Part shown: positions 1 through 9,434 of the stretch, piece after piece
Numbering within the stretch: the stretch's first letter is position 1
Layout: every line of letters begins with the position of its first letter
DNA from: Alkalibacterium sp. MB6
GTDB lineage: Bacteria; Bacillota; Bacilli; Lactobacillales; Carnobacteriaceae_A
DNA: 64,000 nucleotides
Direction of reading: 5' to 3'
Assembly: GCF_009935905.1 (NCBI RefSeq)
Contig: NZ_PREX01000010.1
Coordinates: 1 to 64,000 of the forward strand
The notes under the pieces: model-generated
Told to the model about the DNA's origin: nothing
Databases searched by the model: none
Seen by the model: only the letters and a program-made list of their open reading frames with translations
Translations under genes and position numbers: made by a program

Positions 1-119
1 CAACTATGCTTCTGCTTCCAGTTTCACAGGTGTACTTGCAAAAATGTTCAGTTGATTTGCCTTGAATAAAAATATTTTCCGTAAGACAGACTTTTAGATT
101 AAAGGTTACCGAGAATAAC

Positions 120-175
120 TTGACACATACAAAAGCCCCCCTATACTTGCATTTTTACACGTTTCGCACTATACT
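120..175 (+). promoter_or_regulatory. two candidate promoters for trhO
   Basis: Two sigma-A-like promoters overlap here. TTGACA at 120-125 lies 16 bp before TATACT at 142-147, and TTGCAT at 147-152 lies 17 bp before TATACT at 170-175. Both point at the gene starting at 240. The rest of 1-239 shows no gene that I can support. Confidence 0.5.
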
Positions 176-239
176 CTTTAGTGATTCTAGATGATAGAAT
201 AGAGCATAGACTCACCTAATACAGGAGGAATAATTAATA

Positions 240-1205
240 ATGAACAATTATCGCGTGCTGCTATATTACAAATACGTCAAGATTGAATACCCCGAAACAT
301 TTAGAGACAATCATTTAGCCCTTTGCAAAGAGATTGGTCTAAAAGGCCGTATACTCGTTTCTGAAGAAGGCTTAAACGGAACAGTGTCTGGAACGATTGA
401 GCAAACGGATCAGTATATGGAAGCTCTCCGTTCTGATGAACGCTTTGAAGATATTATGTTTAAAATAGATGACGCCGACGGACATGCTTTCAAAAAAATG
501 CATGTTCGTTACCGTCCAGAAATTGTGTCTCTTGAATTAGGAGAAGACGATTTAAATCCAAACGACATCACGGGTGATTATTTAGACCCCGTTGAGTTTC
601 GTCAAGCTTTAGAAGATGAAAACACTATTGTTTTGGATGCTCGTAATGATTATGAGTACGATCTTGGTCACTTTAGGGGTGCTATTCGCCCTGAAATCCG
701 TAATTTCAGAGAATTGCCTCAGTGGATTAAAGACAACAAAGAAGCCTTTATGGATAAGCGTGTCGTGACTTATTGTACTGGTGGCGTTCGTTGTGAAAAG
801 TTAAGTGGTTGGCTATTAAAAGAAGGTTTCCAAGATGTTGGGCAACTTCACGGAGGCATCCACAACTATGGCACTCACCCAGAAGTTCAAGGCGAACTAT
901 GGGATGGTAAAATGTACGTTTTTGATGAGCGCATTAGCGTAGACATTAATAGAAAAGAAAAAACCGTTGTCGCAAAAGACTGGTTTGACGGATCGCCTTG
1001 CGAACGTTACGTTAACTGTGGTAATCCGTACTGTAACCGTCAAATTATTACATCTGAAGAAAATGAACACAAATATGTCCGTGGCTGCAGTCACGAGTGC
1101 CGTGTTCACCCAGCTAACCGTTATATTACGGCTCATAACTTAAGCCGAGATGAATGGGCAAAAAGAATGGAAGCTATTGGCGAAGCTTTACCGGAAACAG
1201 TGTAA
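240..1205 (+). CDS. trhO: tRNA uridine(34) hydroxylase TrhO (rhodanese-like)
   Basis: Family members hydroxylate uridine 34 of tRNA to 5-hydroxyuridine, the first step toward wobble modifications such as mo5U in Gram-positives. The 321-residue length fits. An N-terminal acylphosphatase-like region is followed by a rhodanese domain with the active loop CTGGVR (Cys179 to Arg184). A cysteine-rich C-terminal tail (CGNPYC and CSHEC) is typical of the Firmicutes branch. The start is set by an AGGAGG-type site 8-10 bases upstream. The gene is monocistronic, with its own promoters and a terminator. Confidence 0.93.
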   Translation: MNNYRVLLYYKYVKIEYPETFRDNHLALCKEIGLKGRILVSEEGLNGTVSGTIEQTDQYMEALRSDERFEDIMFKIDDADGHAFKKMHVRYRPEIVSLELGEDDLNPNDITGDYLDPVEFRQALEDENTIVLDARNDYEYDLGHFRGAIRPEIRNFRELPQWIKDNKEAFMDKRVVTYCTGGVRCEKLSGWLLKEGFQDVGQLHGGIHNYGTHPEVQGELWDGKMYVFDERISVDINRKEKTVVAKDWFDGSPCERYVNCGNPYCNRQIITSEENEHKYVRGCSHECRVHPANRYITAHNLSRDEWAKRMEAIGEALPETV

Positions 1206-1217
1206 TACTATAAGCGA

Positions 1218-1259
1218 AGAAGCTCTGTCCCCTTTCATGGTGGTGCAGAGCTTTTTTTA
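1218..1259 (+). terminator. rho-independent terminator of trhO
   Basis: The inverted repeat AAGCTCTG / CAGAGCTT (1220-1227 and 1246-1253) is followed by a run of T. Confidence 0.8.
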
Positions 1260-1331
1260 TGTTGCTCTTTACTTTTTGCTTAACATTTCTGTCACAGTCC
1301 TTACCTTTTTAAAGTAAATACCCATTGCTTA

Positions 1332-1360
1332 TTTTACTTTCACTATCGTTTTGCTATAAT
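1332..1360 (+). promoter_or_regulatory. candidate promoter of the class A PBP gene
   Basis: A perfect TATAAT lies at 1355-1360, with a weak TTTTAC 17 bp upstream at 1332-1337. The start codon is 45 bases downstream. Confidence 0.45.
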
Positions 1361-1404
1361 ATAGCCAGTTCTACTTTAAAATACACTTACACAAGGAGTC
1401 CAGC

Positions 1405-4101
1405 ATGAAACGAACTGAAAGAAACAATCAATCGAATGCAGAGCCGAATCAATCGTCACGATTTCAGTCATTCCTATACTACTTTGATATTTTTTACCGA
1501 GTTGTTAAAGCGTTAGTTATTATCATTGTCATTGTCTTAGTCATTGGAGGAGCCTTGGGAGCTGGTACAGCTATCGGCTATTTTGCCTCGCTTGTACACG
1601 GGACAGAAGTTCCTGAATACGAGCAAATGGTATCTCAAGTCACTGACTACAATTCTAAATCAACGATGTATTATGGTAGTGGCGAAATTATTAGTGATTT
1701 ACGTGCCGACTTATTAAGAACCCCTATTGACTATGAAGAGGTCTCTCCTTTATTAGTTAATGCTATTGTCGCAACGGAAGATGAGCATTTCTTTGAACAT
1801 GAAGGGGTTGTACCGAAAGCAGTTGCCCGTGCCTTAGCTCAAGATATCGTTGACTCTGGTGCGTCAACAGGTGGATCGACTTTAACTCAGCAGCTTGTTA
1901 AACAGCAAATGGTTGGGGCTGAAGTATCCCATGCTAGAAAGGCTAACGAAATTCTGTTGGCTATGCGTTTGGAAAACCACATGGATAAGGATGAGATTTT
2001 ACAAGCTTACCTTAACGTGTCACCTTTTGGCCGAAACAACAAAGGTCAAAACATTGCTGGTGTTGAAGAAGCTGCACAAGGGATCTTTGGTGTTCCCGCT
2101 TCTGAGGTGTCATTACCTCAAGCCGCTTTTATAGCAGGGTTGCCACAGCGTCCGATCGCCTTTAGTCCCTACACTCAAACTGGACAAATTAAAGAAGATC
2201 AAAGCTTAGGTTTGCGCCGTCAGCGCGAGGTTCTTTTCCGTATGTACCGTGAAGGTTATATTAGCCGTGAAGAGTATGATGAAGCTTTAGAGTACGACTT
2301 AACTCAAGACTTTATTAACCGTGAAGAAATTGAAGAAGATGGCTTGTCATATATTTATGACTTGGCTGAAACCGAAGCCGTTCAATTATTGATTCAACAC
2401 TACTATGAAGAGGATGGCATCACTCAAGAGATGCTCGACAATGACCCTTCTCTTTCAACAGAATACTACGAACGAGCATACTTTAACATTAGAAACAAAG
2501 GCTACCAAATTCACACAACTATTGACCGAGACATTCACTATGCTTTAGAAAATACCGTTGCACAGTACCGTGACGAGCTGGGTATTGAACAAACGATCAC
2601 GTATACCGATGACGAAGGGGTTACTCATACAGAGACTTTACCTGTCCAAATTGGTGGAGCTCTAATAGATAATGAAACCGGTCGTGTCATTGCCTTTATT
2701 GGGGGCCGTGATTATGAGGTATCTCAATTTAATAATGCGTTTCAAATGAGACGTAGCCCGGGATCCATTATCAAACCGCTTCTCGTATATGGACCAGCTT
2801 TGGCTGAGGGCCTGATCACTCCAGCGACCATCATTCCCGATACAGAATACGCTGTCCCTAACTGGAATGCTGAACTTGGAGAATTTGAAGACTTCTTCCC
2901 TTCCAACTATGGAGATACGACTAACGAATGGATGACTGCTAGAGAAGCTTTGTATCGTTCACAAAATATTCCCGCATACAGATTGTATATGGAAATGAAG
3001 GATGATTATAATCCTGGGGAATACATCCGTCGTATGGGAATGGGGCCTCAAGCTATCAAAGACAAAGAGTTTGAAAATGCCGCCTTATCTATCGGTGGTA
3101 CAGATGCTGGACCGACTCCTGTTGAACTGGTTAGTGCCTTTGCTTCTATGGGGAATAACGGTGTTCATGTTGAGCCTTACGTTATTGACCGTATTGAAGA
3201 CAGCCAAGGCGAGATTGTGTATCAAAATGAATCAGCTAAAACAGAAGTATGGAGTCCAGATGCCAATTACATGCTTTTAGATATGTTAAGAGATGTGCAC
3301 ACAGAAGGAACAGCTCGAGGTGTGATGGACCAAGTCAACTTCGATGCTGACTGGATTTCTAAAACAGGAACCACTCAAAGTTATTCTGATGTGTGGTACG
3401 TTGCGAGCACGCCTCGTGTCAGCTTTGGTACATGGATTGGTTACGGAACGAGCCGAGCTAACTTGCGACATGATTACGGTATTCACCCAAGTCTACGTGT
3501 TCGTACGATGTGGGCTAGATTAGTTAATGCTGTCTATGAACAAAACCCTGATATCTTTGGTGTCGGAGAAGTATTCCCAAGACCTGAAGGCATCACTGAA
3601 GAATCCGTTATTCAAGCCACTGGTATGAAAGCTGGTACCGTTGAAGCACCTGACGGATCAACCTTCTCTTACTCTGGACCAACTCACACAGAGATATTTG
3701 CTTCTGGCAATGTGCCTGGTCCAACCGTTTATGACTTTGCCATTCAAGCTTCTGAAGAAGATTACCAGAATTTCTGGAGTCGTTATTTAGACTCCCTTTC
3801 ACCCGATACTGATGAGTCTGATGATAATTCTAATGACGAATCCGATGAAGAAGAGACTAACGAACCTTCCACTAGTCCTGACTCCTCGAATGATTCTAAT
3901 GGATCGAATGAATCAAACGATAACGGAAACGACGAATCCGATGATCCTGAACCTTCTGATAATTCCAACGGCAACGGCTCCTCAAATGAGGGTGATGCTA
4001 ATGGAAATAATGATGATCCTGACACCGATGCGGAAGATGATTCCGAAGTTGGAAATGGTAACGGTAATGGGAATGGAAACGGCGAAGATGAGGATGGATA
4101 A
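1405..4101 (+). CDS. class A penicillin-binding protein (PBP1A-type)
   Basis: This is a bifunctional peptidoglycan glycosyltransferase and transpeptidase of 898 residues. A short cytoplasmic N-terminus is followed by one membrane anchor (about residues 33-62). The GT51 domain carries the catalytic EDEHFFEH motif (Glu125). The transpeptidase domain has SxxK (Ser454-Lys457), SQN (519-521) and KTGT (653-656). Residues from about 795 to the end form a low-complexity tail very rich in Ser, Asn, Asp, Glu and Gly, ending in Gly-Asn repeats. Such acidic disordered tails are common in Gram-positive PBP1A. An AAGGAG site precedes the ATG. Confidence 0.93.
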   Translation: MKRTERNNQSNAEPNQSSRFQSFLYYFDIFYRVVKALVIIIVIVLVIGGALGAGTAIGYFASLVHGTEVPEYEQMVSQVTDYNSKSTMYYGSGEIISDLRADLLRTPIDYEEVSPLLVNAIVATEDEHFFEHEGVVPKAVARALAQDIVDSGASTGGSTLTQQLVKQQMVGAEVSHARKANEILLAMRLENHMDKDEILQAYLNVSPFGRNNKGQNIAGVEEAAQGIFGVPASEVSLPQAAFIAGLPQRPIAFSPYTQTGQIKEDQSLGLRRQREVLFRMYREGYISREEYDEALEYDLTQDFINREEIEEDGLSYIYDLAETEAVQLLIQHYYEEDGITQEMLDNDPSLSTEYYERAYFNIRNKGYQIHTTIDRDIHYALENTVAQYRDELGIEQTITYTDDEGVTHTETLPVQIGGALIDNETGRVIAFIGGRDYEVSQFNNAFQMRRSPGSIIKPLLVYGPALAEGLITPATIIPDTEYAVPNWNAELGEFEDFFPSNYGDTTNEWMTAREALYRSQNIPAYRLYMEMKDDYNPGEYIRRMGMGPQAIKDKEFENAALSIGGTDAGPTPVELVSAFASMGNNGVHVEPYVIDRIEDSQGEIVYQNESAKTEVWSPDANYMLLDMLRDVHTEGTARGVMDQVNFDADWISKTGTTQSYSDVWYVASTPRVSFGTWIGYGTSRANLRHDYGIHPSLRVRTMWARLVNAVYEQNPDIFGVGEVFPRPEGITEESVIQATGMKAGTVEAPDGSTFSYSGPTHTEIFASGNVPGPTVYDFAIQASEEDYQNFWSRYLDSLSPDTDESDDNSNDESDEEETNEPSTSPDSSNDSNGSNESNDNGNDESDDPEPSDNSNGNGSSNEGDANGNNDDPDTDAEDDSEVGNGNGNGNGNGEDEDG

Positions 4102-4130
4102 AGGTTAATTTTATTCCTAAAGAACCTATA

Positions 4131-4169
4131 AAAAAGGCAGCCTCCAGTTTAATGGGGGCTGCCTTTTTA
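4131..4169. terminator. bidirectional terminator between PBP gene and ccpA
   Basis: An AAAAAGGCAGCC...GGCTGCCTTTTT hairpin with a short loop has A/T runs on both sides. It serves the convergent PBP gene (+) and ccpA (-, stop at 4174). Confidence 0.85.
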
Positions 4170-4173
4170 TTCT

Positions 4174-5190
4174 TTATAAAGCTTCTTTCGTTTTTGTCGT
4201 TCCTTTTGATAAAATGGTGTAAGGCAGTTTAATTGTCTTTTCATCAATGTCTTCTTTGTTCATTAACTTCGTCAACAAACGCATAGCTACTGCCCCAATG
4301 TCATACAAGGGTTGAACCACTGTACTTAATTGTGGACGAGTGATTTCTGTTAGCATAGAGTTATTGGCTGTAATGATTTCAAAGTCTTCTGGAATAGAAA
4401 CACCACGATCAAGGGCTGCATTTAAGATACCTACAGCTAGTTCATCATCTGAAACAATCGCTGCTGTAGCGCCTGCTTTAGTCAATTGATCATAGACAGC
4501 TTCTCCTACTTTATAAGTGTAGGCTGACTGTAAAACTAGGTCCTCATTATAAGGTAAACCTGCTTCTTCCAACGCTTTTTTGTAACCATTCAAGCGGTAA
4601 ATACCGTTAATCGGCTCAGCGTGACTTTCCGATATGAAAGCAATATCTTTGTGGCCATTTTGAATAAGAACTTCCGTGCTTTCTTTCGTTGCTGTTTCAT
4701 AGTCAATATTGACACTTCCCACTTGCTCATCTGGGTCAACCGTTCCAGCTAATACGACTGGTGTGCGTGAACGTGAAAATTCTGCACGTAGTTCTTCAGT
4801 GATTTTGTTACCCATGAAAATAACGCCATCCACTTGTTTAGCCAAAAGTGTATTTAACACTTGAACTTCTTTCAGTTCGTTTTTGTCTGAGTTAGCTAAG
4901 ATGATGTTGTATTTATACATTGTTGCAATATCATCAATTCCACGAGCCAAAGTTGAGAAATACAAGTTTGTGACGTCAGGAATAATCACACCTACTGTTG
5001 TCGTCTTTTTGCTCGCTAGCCCTCTAGCCACTGCGTTTGGACGATAATCTAATCGATCAATAACTTCTAATACTTTCTTTCGTGTTGTTGGTTTGACATT
5101 CGGATTTCCGTTGACCACTCGTGAAACAGTAGCCATGGAAACGCCTGCTTCTCTGGCTACGTCGTAAATAGTAATTGTTTGTTTATCCAT
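4174..5190 (-). CDS. ccpA: catabolite control protein A, LacI family
   Basis: CcpA binds cre operators together with HPr-Ser-P and directs carbon catabolite repression. The 338 residues begin with a LacI-type helix-turn-helix ([20 protein letters not shown]) and hinge helix (about residues 1-60). A periplasmic-binding-protein-like effector domain follows. The divergent pairing with pepQ and the nearby ytx genes match ccpA loci of lactic acid bacteria and Bacillus, which supports CcpA over another LacI paralogue. An AAAGGAG site precedes the ATG. I saw no convincing cre site in the intergenic region. Confidence 0.9.
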   Translation of the reverse strand: MDKQTITIYDVAREAGVSMATVSRVVNGNPNVKPTTRKKVLEVIDRLDYRPNAVARGLASKKTTTVGVIIPDVTNLYFSTLARGIDDIATMYKYNIILANSDKNELKEVQVLNTLLAKQVDGVIFMGNKITEELRAEFSRSRTPVVLAGTVDPDEQVGSVNIDYETATKESTEVLIQNGHKDIAFISESHAEPINGIYRLNGYKKALEEAGLPYNEDLVLQSAYTYKVGEAVYDQLTKAGATAAIVSDDELAVGILNAALDRGVSIPEDFEIITANNSMLTEITRPQLSTVVQPLYDIGAVAMRLLTKLMNKEDIDEKTIKLPYTILSKGTTKTKEAL

Positions 5191-5430
5191 GTTGATGCTC
5201 CTTTAATTAATATAATATTTATGTTAGCGTATTCTTTATACTCTTTAAATAGAATAACAGTAATGTAGCAACTTATCAATCATTATCCATAGATTTTCAT
5301 GAAATTTTCTTATTTGTTTTCAGAAAGGGCTTTCTTCTGATAGAATATTAATTTTCAAGAGATTATTAAGACTATGTTGGCTATATTTGTTACACTGATG
5401 ATAGTAAAAAATCCGAAAGAAGGCTTAATT

Positions 5431-6531
5431 ATGTCAAATCTAACACCATTTCAAACACACATGAAGAACAAAAATCTGGATTTACTTTATATTGATGACC
5501 CTTCTACTGTTGCCTATTTAACAGGTTATCAAAGTAACCCACATGAGCGAGTATTAGCCGTACTTCTCTTTCAAGACACCTTATGGATGATTGTACCGGC
5601 TTTGGAATATGCAAGTGTAAAAGGTGCAGTTCCAGTCGACCGACTCATCTCTTATGAAGATGGACAATCGCCGTGGCTCTTTTTAAAAGAGGCTCTTTCA
5701 GAAGAAGAGATAAGCATCCAAACAGTTGGCATTCATGAACTCACATTGTCTGTTACGAGGTATCGTGCCTTGCTATCTACTTTAGAAAAGGTTACTTTTG
5801 TCGATATCACTGAGATGACTCAACACCTTCAAGCGATTAAGCAAGCACATGAAATTGATATCATGAAAGAAGCAGGAGCATTAGCTGATCTCGCATTAAA
5901 AATTGGTATGGATGCTCTTAAGACTAACATTACCGAAGAAGAGGTTGTCTCAATTATTGAATCCGCTATGAAAAAAAGAGGGGTTAAGGAAATGAGCTTC
6001 GATACCATGGTGCTCTTCGGGTCTAACGCAGCCAGTCCACACGGTTCGCCAGGAAATAACCCATTACAACCCGGTCAGTTGGTTCTGTTTGATTTAGGCG
6101 TTGTTCATAAAGGCTACACGAGTGATGTGACTCGAACCGTCGCTTACGGTCATGTGTCTCAGCAAAGTAAAGATGTTTACCAAGTCGTCTTAACTGCTCA
6201 AGAACAAGCTCAGGCATCAGTGAGACCCGGTATAACTGCTGGTGAATTGGATTCTATTGCTCGGTCGGTCATTGAAGAAGCTGGTTACGGCAAGTTTTTC
6301 ACTCATCGTCTGGGTCACGGTTTAGGTATGTCTGTTCACGAGTACCCAAATATTGCTCCAAGTGATCAGACAGTTATTGAAAAAGGATTTTGTTTTTCAT
6401 TGGAGCCAGGCATTTATATTGAAAACGAAGTCGGCGTTCGCATTGAAGATTGCATCGTTGTCACAGAGAATGGCTGTGAAGCGTTCACTCATACACCTAA
6501 AGACCTGATAACTATTGAAGTCAAAAGCTAA
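5431..6531 (+). CDS. pepQ: Xaa-Pro dipeptidase, M24 family
   Basis: PepQ cleaves X-Pro dipeptides. The start at 5431 (MSNLTPFQ) has a GAAGG site and gives 366 residues, the usual PepQ length. The upstream in-frame ATG at 5374 would add 19 residues that do not look like the family. An N-terminal creatinase-like domain is followed by the pita-bread metallopeptidase fold with the metal ligands in FDLGVVHKGYTSDVTR (two Asp), HGLG (His), LEPG (Glu) and RIED (Glu). A TAGAAT -10-like element lies near 5342. The gene is divergent from ccpA, as in Lactobacillus. Confidence 0.9.
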   Translation: MSNLTPFQTHMKNKNLDLLYIDDPSTVAYLTGYQSNPHERVLAVLLFQDTLWMIVPALEYASVKGAVPVDRLISYEDGQSPWLFLKEALSEEEISIQTVGIHELTLSVTRYRALLSTLEKVTFVDITEMTQHLQAIKQAHEIDIMKEAGALADLALKIGMDALKTNITEEEVVSIIESAMKKRGVKEMSFDTMVLFGSNAASPHGSPGNNPLQPGQLVLFDLGVVHKGYTSDVTRTVAYGHVSQQSKDVYQVVLTAQEQAQASVRPGITAGELDSIARSVIEEAGYGKFFTHRLGHGLGMSVHEYPNIAPSDQTVIEKGFCFSLEPGIYIENEVGVRIEDCIVVTENGCEAFTHTPKDLITIEVKS

Positions 6532-6548
6532 ACCATTTGAGTAGGAGT

Positions 6549-6611
6549 TAAAAACACGACTATGTTAGCCCTCTCTTCTATTGAGAGTAGCTTACATAAC
6601 CGTGTTTTTTT
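6549..6611. terminator. bidirectional terminator, pepQ / FMN lipoprotein
   Basis: A long hairpin has outer arms AAAAACACG and CGTGTTTTTTT and an inner CTCTC/GAGAG stem. The opposing gene stops 5 bases beyond it. Confidence 0.8.
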
Positions 6612-6615
6612 GAAG

Positions 6616-7146
6616 TTAATTATCTACTTCCAATCCTTCCGTTGCTCCATTTTCTGCAGCGTTCAATAGCATGGCCGCATATTCTTGGAATTTTTCTGAT
6701 GACTGTGTTGCCCCTGAAACAGCATCGATTTGTGCAGTATCAGACGTTTCAACTAACTGATTATTTAATTCAGGAACATAATCCTGAGGACCAACTCCAG
6801 TCTCTTCAGCCATCATCTGCTGATACTCATCATCTTCGGTTTTGGCCGTTCCCTCTTCGTTATATTCATTGTAATCAGAGGAACTAACTTCTCCATTCTC
6901 CACTTCAATTGTAAATTGGACTCTCCAACCATTTTCGTCAGCATTCATTTCTTCTAATTCGTAAGTTCCGTCTTGTAACGTACCGTGAGTGCTATCTGGA
7001 TCGGTTGTGCCCTCATCAACGCTCGTCTCCCCGTCTCCAACTTCTTCAGTCGGTTCAAAGTCGTCGGTTTGGTTTTGATTGTCCATGCATGCTGTTAATA
7101 AAAATGCGGACGCTCCAAAAAACAAAGCAGTTTTAACAGCCTTCAA
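6616..7146 (-). CDS. lipoprotein with FMN-binding domain
   Basis: This 176-residue predicted lipoprotein has the lipobox LLTAC with Cys20. An acidic linker (about 22-58) leads into one FMN_bind domain (about 59-165). The domain carries DAVSGATQS at 141-149, the motif in which Thr147 would receive covalent FMN through an ApbE-type flavin transferase. Listeria PplA, the extracellular electron-transfer flavoprotein, has two such domains; this protein has one. The start is TTG, eight bases after a GGAGGAG site. No ApbE, Ndh2 or EetAB gene is visible nearby. Confidence 0.8.
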   Translation of the reverse strand: MKAVKTALFFGASAFLLTACMDNQNQTDDFEPTEEVGDGETSVDEGTTDPDSTHGTLQDGTYELEEMNADENGWRVQFTIEVENGEVSSSDYNEYNEEGTAKTEDDEYQQMMAEETGVGPQDYVPELNNQLVETSDTAQIDAVSGATQSSEKFQEYAAMLLNAAENGATEGLEVDN

Positions 7147-7177
7147 TGCTCTCTCCTCCTTTCATTTTGGTTAACAG

Positions 7178-7209
7178 AAAAAGGATGCGATAAAAACCGC
7201 ACCCTTTTC
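7178..7209 (-). terminator. probable terminator of ytxH-like gene
   Basis: A GAAAAGGGTGCG / CGCATCCTTTTTC hairpin on the minus strand lies just after the YtxH gene. The T-run is part of the stem. Confidence 0.5.
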
Positions 7210-7224
7210 AATTCCCTATGCTTC

Positions 7225-7842
7225 TTATATACCAACGTTTGTGTTGGAAGTGTTTTTATTGTCCTCGTCTGTATCATCAGCTGTTTGCTCTGAAGACACG
7301 TTAGTCGGTTTTTCTTCTTTGTTGTCTTCATCAGCCTTTTCTTGGTCATAATCAAAATCCATTGTACGAGAGGTAGCTCCTGGAACAGAGTTATCAAAAT
7401 CATTGGAATCATTAGACGAGCCATTACTGCCTTCTTTAGCAGTGTCCTTCATGTCTTCTGCAGTTTCCGACATGATTTCTTTGTCTTTCTCCATACCCTC
7501 TTTGAGTGTTTCTTTCATATTTTCAGCGGTTTCTCTGGCTTCATTTTTAATGTCTTCCAGATTTTTTTCAGCTTCGTCGCTATCCATTCCGACATCACTT
7601 TTCAGCTGGTCATAAGTAGCAGACGCATTTTTCAGGTACTTAGAACTGGCTTCTCCAACGGTTTCTTTGAACTCTGAGCCTTTTTCTTTTGCTTTGTCCA
7701 TGTAGTTTTTAGTTTGCTCTGACAATTTACCACGGGTTTCTTCACCGGATTTAGGAGCCAATAATAATGCCGTAATACCGGCTACTGCTGCTCCAACAAA
7801 TGTACCAAGTGCAAAGCTTTCTGCGTTGTATTTTTTCTTCAT
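7225..7842 (-). CDS. YtxH-domain general-stress-like protein
   Basis: The 205-residue protein has one N-terminal hydrophobic segment (about 10-28, with GAAVAG and LLLAPKSGEETR, the YtxH signature). A long charged helical region with Lys/Glu/Asp heptad-like spacing follows (30-140), then a disordered Asp/Asn/Thr/Ser-rich tail. The family is membrane-associated and of unknown biochemical role, and stress-induced in Bacillus. Together with the DUF948 gene upstream it recreates the ytxG-ytxH pair that lies near ccpA in B. subtilis. An AAAGGAG site precedes the ATG. Confidence 0.82.
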   Translation of the reverse strand: MKKKYNAESFALGTFVGAAVAGITALLLAPKSGEETRGKLSEQTKNYMDKAKEKGSEFKETVGEASSKYLKNASATYDQLKSDVGMDSDEAEKNLEDIKNEARETAENMKETLKEGMEKDKEIMSETAEDMKDTAKEGSNGSSNDSNDFDNSVPGATSRTMDFDYDQEKADEDNKEEKPTNVSSEQTADDTDEDNKNTSNTNVGI

Positions 7843-7887
7843 TATGTCAATCTCTCCTTTAATTTTTCGTTTATTAGTCAGTCTCGA

Positions 7888-8286
7888 TTAATTTTTTATA
7901 CCAGAACTCACTTTTTTAGCTATTCCAACAGAGGCTCCTTTTTTTGATGCGCTCGCTAAAGATCCGGTTAGATTACGAGTGGACTGGTTCAAACTAGAGA
8001 CAGATTCTCCAAGATCACCAACTGCTTTAAATAATGGGTCAGTTAATCCAAGTTTGCCATTGACGTCATCTAGTGTGGTATTTGTTTTATTTAACAACCC
8101 TTCCACTTCAATGAGTAAATGATCCGCATCTTTCGTGATAGTGCTTAAACTTTTGTTTGCTTCCTCTACTGTGGTATTTAACTCCCCTACAACACTCGCT
8201 ACTTTAAATAATACGTAGCAAAGTCCTAAAACCAATACAGCAAAAGCGATTGCTGCTATTAAAGCTGCTATTTCTCCACCTGTCAT
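7888..8286 (-). CDS. DUF948 (YtxG-like) membrane protein
   Basis: The 132-residue protein has a single N-terminal transmembrane helix (about 5-28) followed by a coiled-coil-like segment rich in Thr, Asn and Leu. The arrangement (helix, then TTVEEANKSL and VNGKLGLTDPL) matches the DUF948 family. It is probably co-transcribed with the downstream ytxH-like gene, 45 bases away. No enzymatic motif is visible. Confidence 0.78.
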   Translation of the reverse strand: MTGGEIAALIAAIAFAVLVLGLCYVLFKVASVVGELNTTVEEANKSLSTITKDADHLLIEVEGLLNKTNTTLDDVNGKLGLTDPLFKAVGDLGESVSSLNQSTRNLTGSLASASKKGASVGIAKKVSSGIKN

Positions 8287-8485
8287 AATTATCCCTCTTT
8301 CTTATATTCTTTTATGCTTAACCTTAGATTACCATTCTTTCCAAAATAAATGCAAATAAGACGTACTAGATGATTCACTAGATGTTAATTGAAACTTTAT
8401 TAAAACCTGTTAAACTATAAAGAGGTTCCTTTTAAAGAGACTATTTAATCTAATAGACAAGGAAAACCTAAGAAAGGGGTAGTTT

Positions 8486-9367
8486 ATGGAAGACCAAACT
8501 GATGTCCTCCAAACGATTCAAGAGGAAACAAATTTCATTACAGAATTATGGAACTCCATTCCTTGGCGATCAATTGGTGTAACTGTTATTGTAGAAGGAC
8601 TTAAAATACTTGTTGCTGTAATTGTTTTCTTGATTGTAAAAAAAATTGTAGAAGTAGTTATTGAAGCTATTTTCAATAGGTATATGAAAAACAACAACCG
8701 TATTCCCAATCGATTGAATACATTGTTCAAGTTAAGTAAAAACATTTTAAATGCTGTCTTGTACTTCATTCTTATTTCTACTATTTTAACAATCATTGGC
8801 ATTGAAATCGGCCCACTGATAGCCGGTGCTGGGGTAGTCGGTTTGTCATTGTCACTTGGAGCCCAGGGCTTTGTATCAGATGTCGTCAATGGATTTATGA
8901 TACTCATGGAAAAGCAAGCTGATGTTGGTGATGTGGTTAAAATTGGAGATGTCACAGGTACGGTAGAAGACGTTAATTTAAAAACAACTAAACTAAGAGA
9001 CTTTGATGGAACCATTCACTATATTCCTAATAGAGTCATTGAGATTATCAGCAATATGTCACGAGCTGATATGCGTGTGTTAATTCAAATTAGGCTATTT
9101 CCCACTACTGATTTTGAAGAAGTAAGGAAAGTGCTGGAGCAAGTCAATGACGAGCTGTTCCCTATGTTTGAAGAAGAAATAACGGTTAAACCAACGGGTA
9201 TATCATTCGTCCCGGTGGGGTCAGGTCAGATGGCTGCTGAGATTATTATGTTTGCAAAAAATGGAACCCAATGGGCAGTAAGGAATACCTTTTATGAAGA
9301 GTATGTCGAAGCTTTAAGAGAAAAAGGTATTGAATTACCTAAAATCAATTTTGACTTAGCTGAATAA
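8486..9367 (+). CDS. mscS: small mechanosensitive channel, MscS family
   Basis: This protein opens under membrane tension to release solutes during hypo-osmotic shock. It has 293 residues, with transmembrane segments at about 30-52, 75-100 and 105-130. The Gly/Ala-rich pore helix (GPLIAGAGVVGLSLSLGAQG) is typical of TM3, followed by the MscS beta domain with VGDVVKIGDVTGTVEDV. The C-terminal alpha/beta cytoplasmic vestibule ends near residue 290. An AAAGGGG site precedes the ATG. It stands alone, with a terminator downstream. Confidence 0.9.
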   Translation: MEDQTDVLQTIQEETNFITELWNSIPWRSIGVTVIVEGLKILVAVIVFLIVKKIVEVVIEAIFNRYMKNNNRIPNRLNTLFKLSKNILNAVLYFILISTILTIIGIEIGPLIAGAGVVGLSLSLGAQGFVSDVVNGFMILMEKQADVGDVVKIGDVTGTVEDVNLKTTKLRDFDGTIHYIPNRVIEIISNMSRADMRVLIQIRLFPTTDFEEVRKVLEQVNDELFPMFEEEITVKPTGISFVPVGSGQMAAEIIMFAKNGTQWAVRNTFYEEYVEALREKGIELPKINFDLAE

Positions 9368-9376
9368 TTTAATATA

Positions 9377-9424
9377 CAAAAACACGCCGTCACCCATTAC
9401 ATTAAATGGAGCGGCGTGTTTTCC
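9377..9424. terminator. bidirectional terminator, mscS / cbpB
   Basis: AAAACACGCCG pairs with CGGCGTGTTTT around an internal CCATT/AATGG stem. It serves the convergent genes ending at 9367 and 9435. Confidence 0.85.
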
Positions 9425-9434
9425 TTTGAGGTAG

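Noticed and set aside
3812-4108. 98-residue plus-strand frame, Met/Ile-rich
   Set aside because: It is the out-of-frame reading of the low-complexity tail of the PBP gene.
5191-5430. Possible cre operator between ccpA and pepQ
   Set aside because: No stretch matches the cre consensus well enough to claim.
7143-7424. 93-residue minus-strand frame overlapping the end of the YtxH gene
   Set aside because: It is a shadow of the YtxH frame, Thr/Lys-rich without a ribosome site, and the terminator lies inside it.
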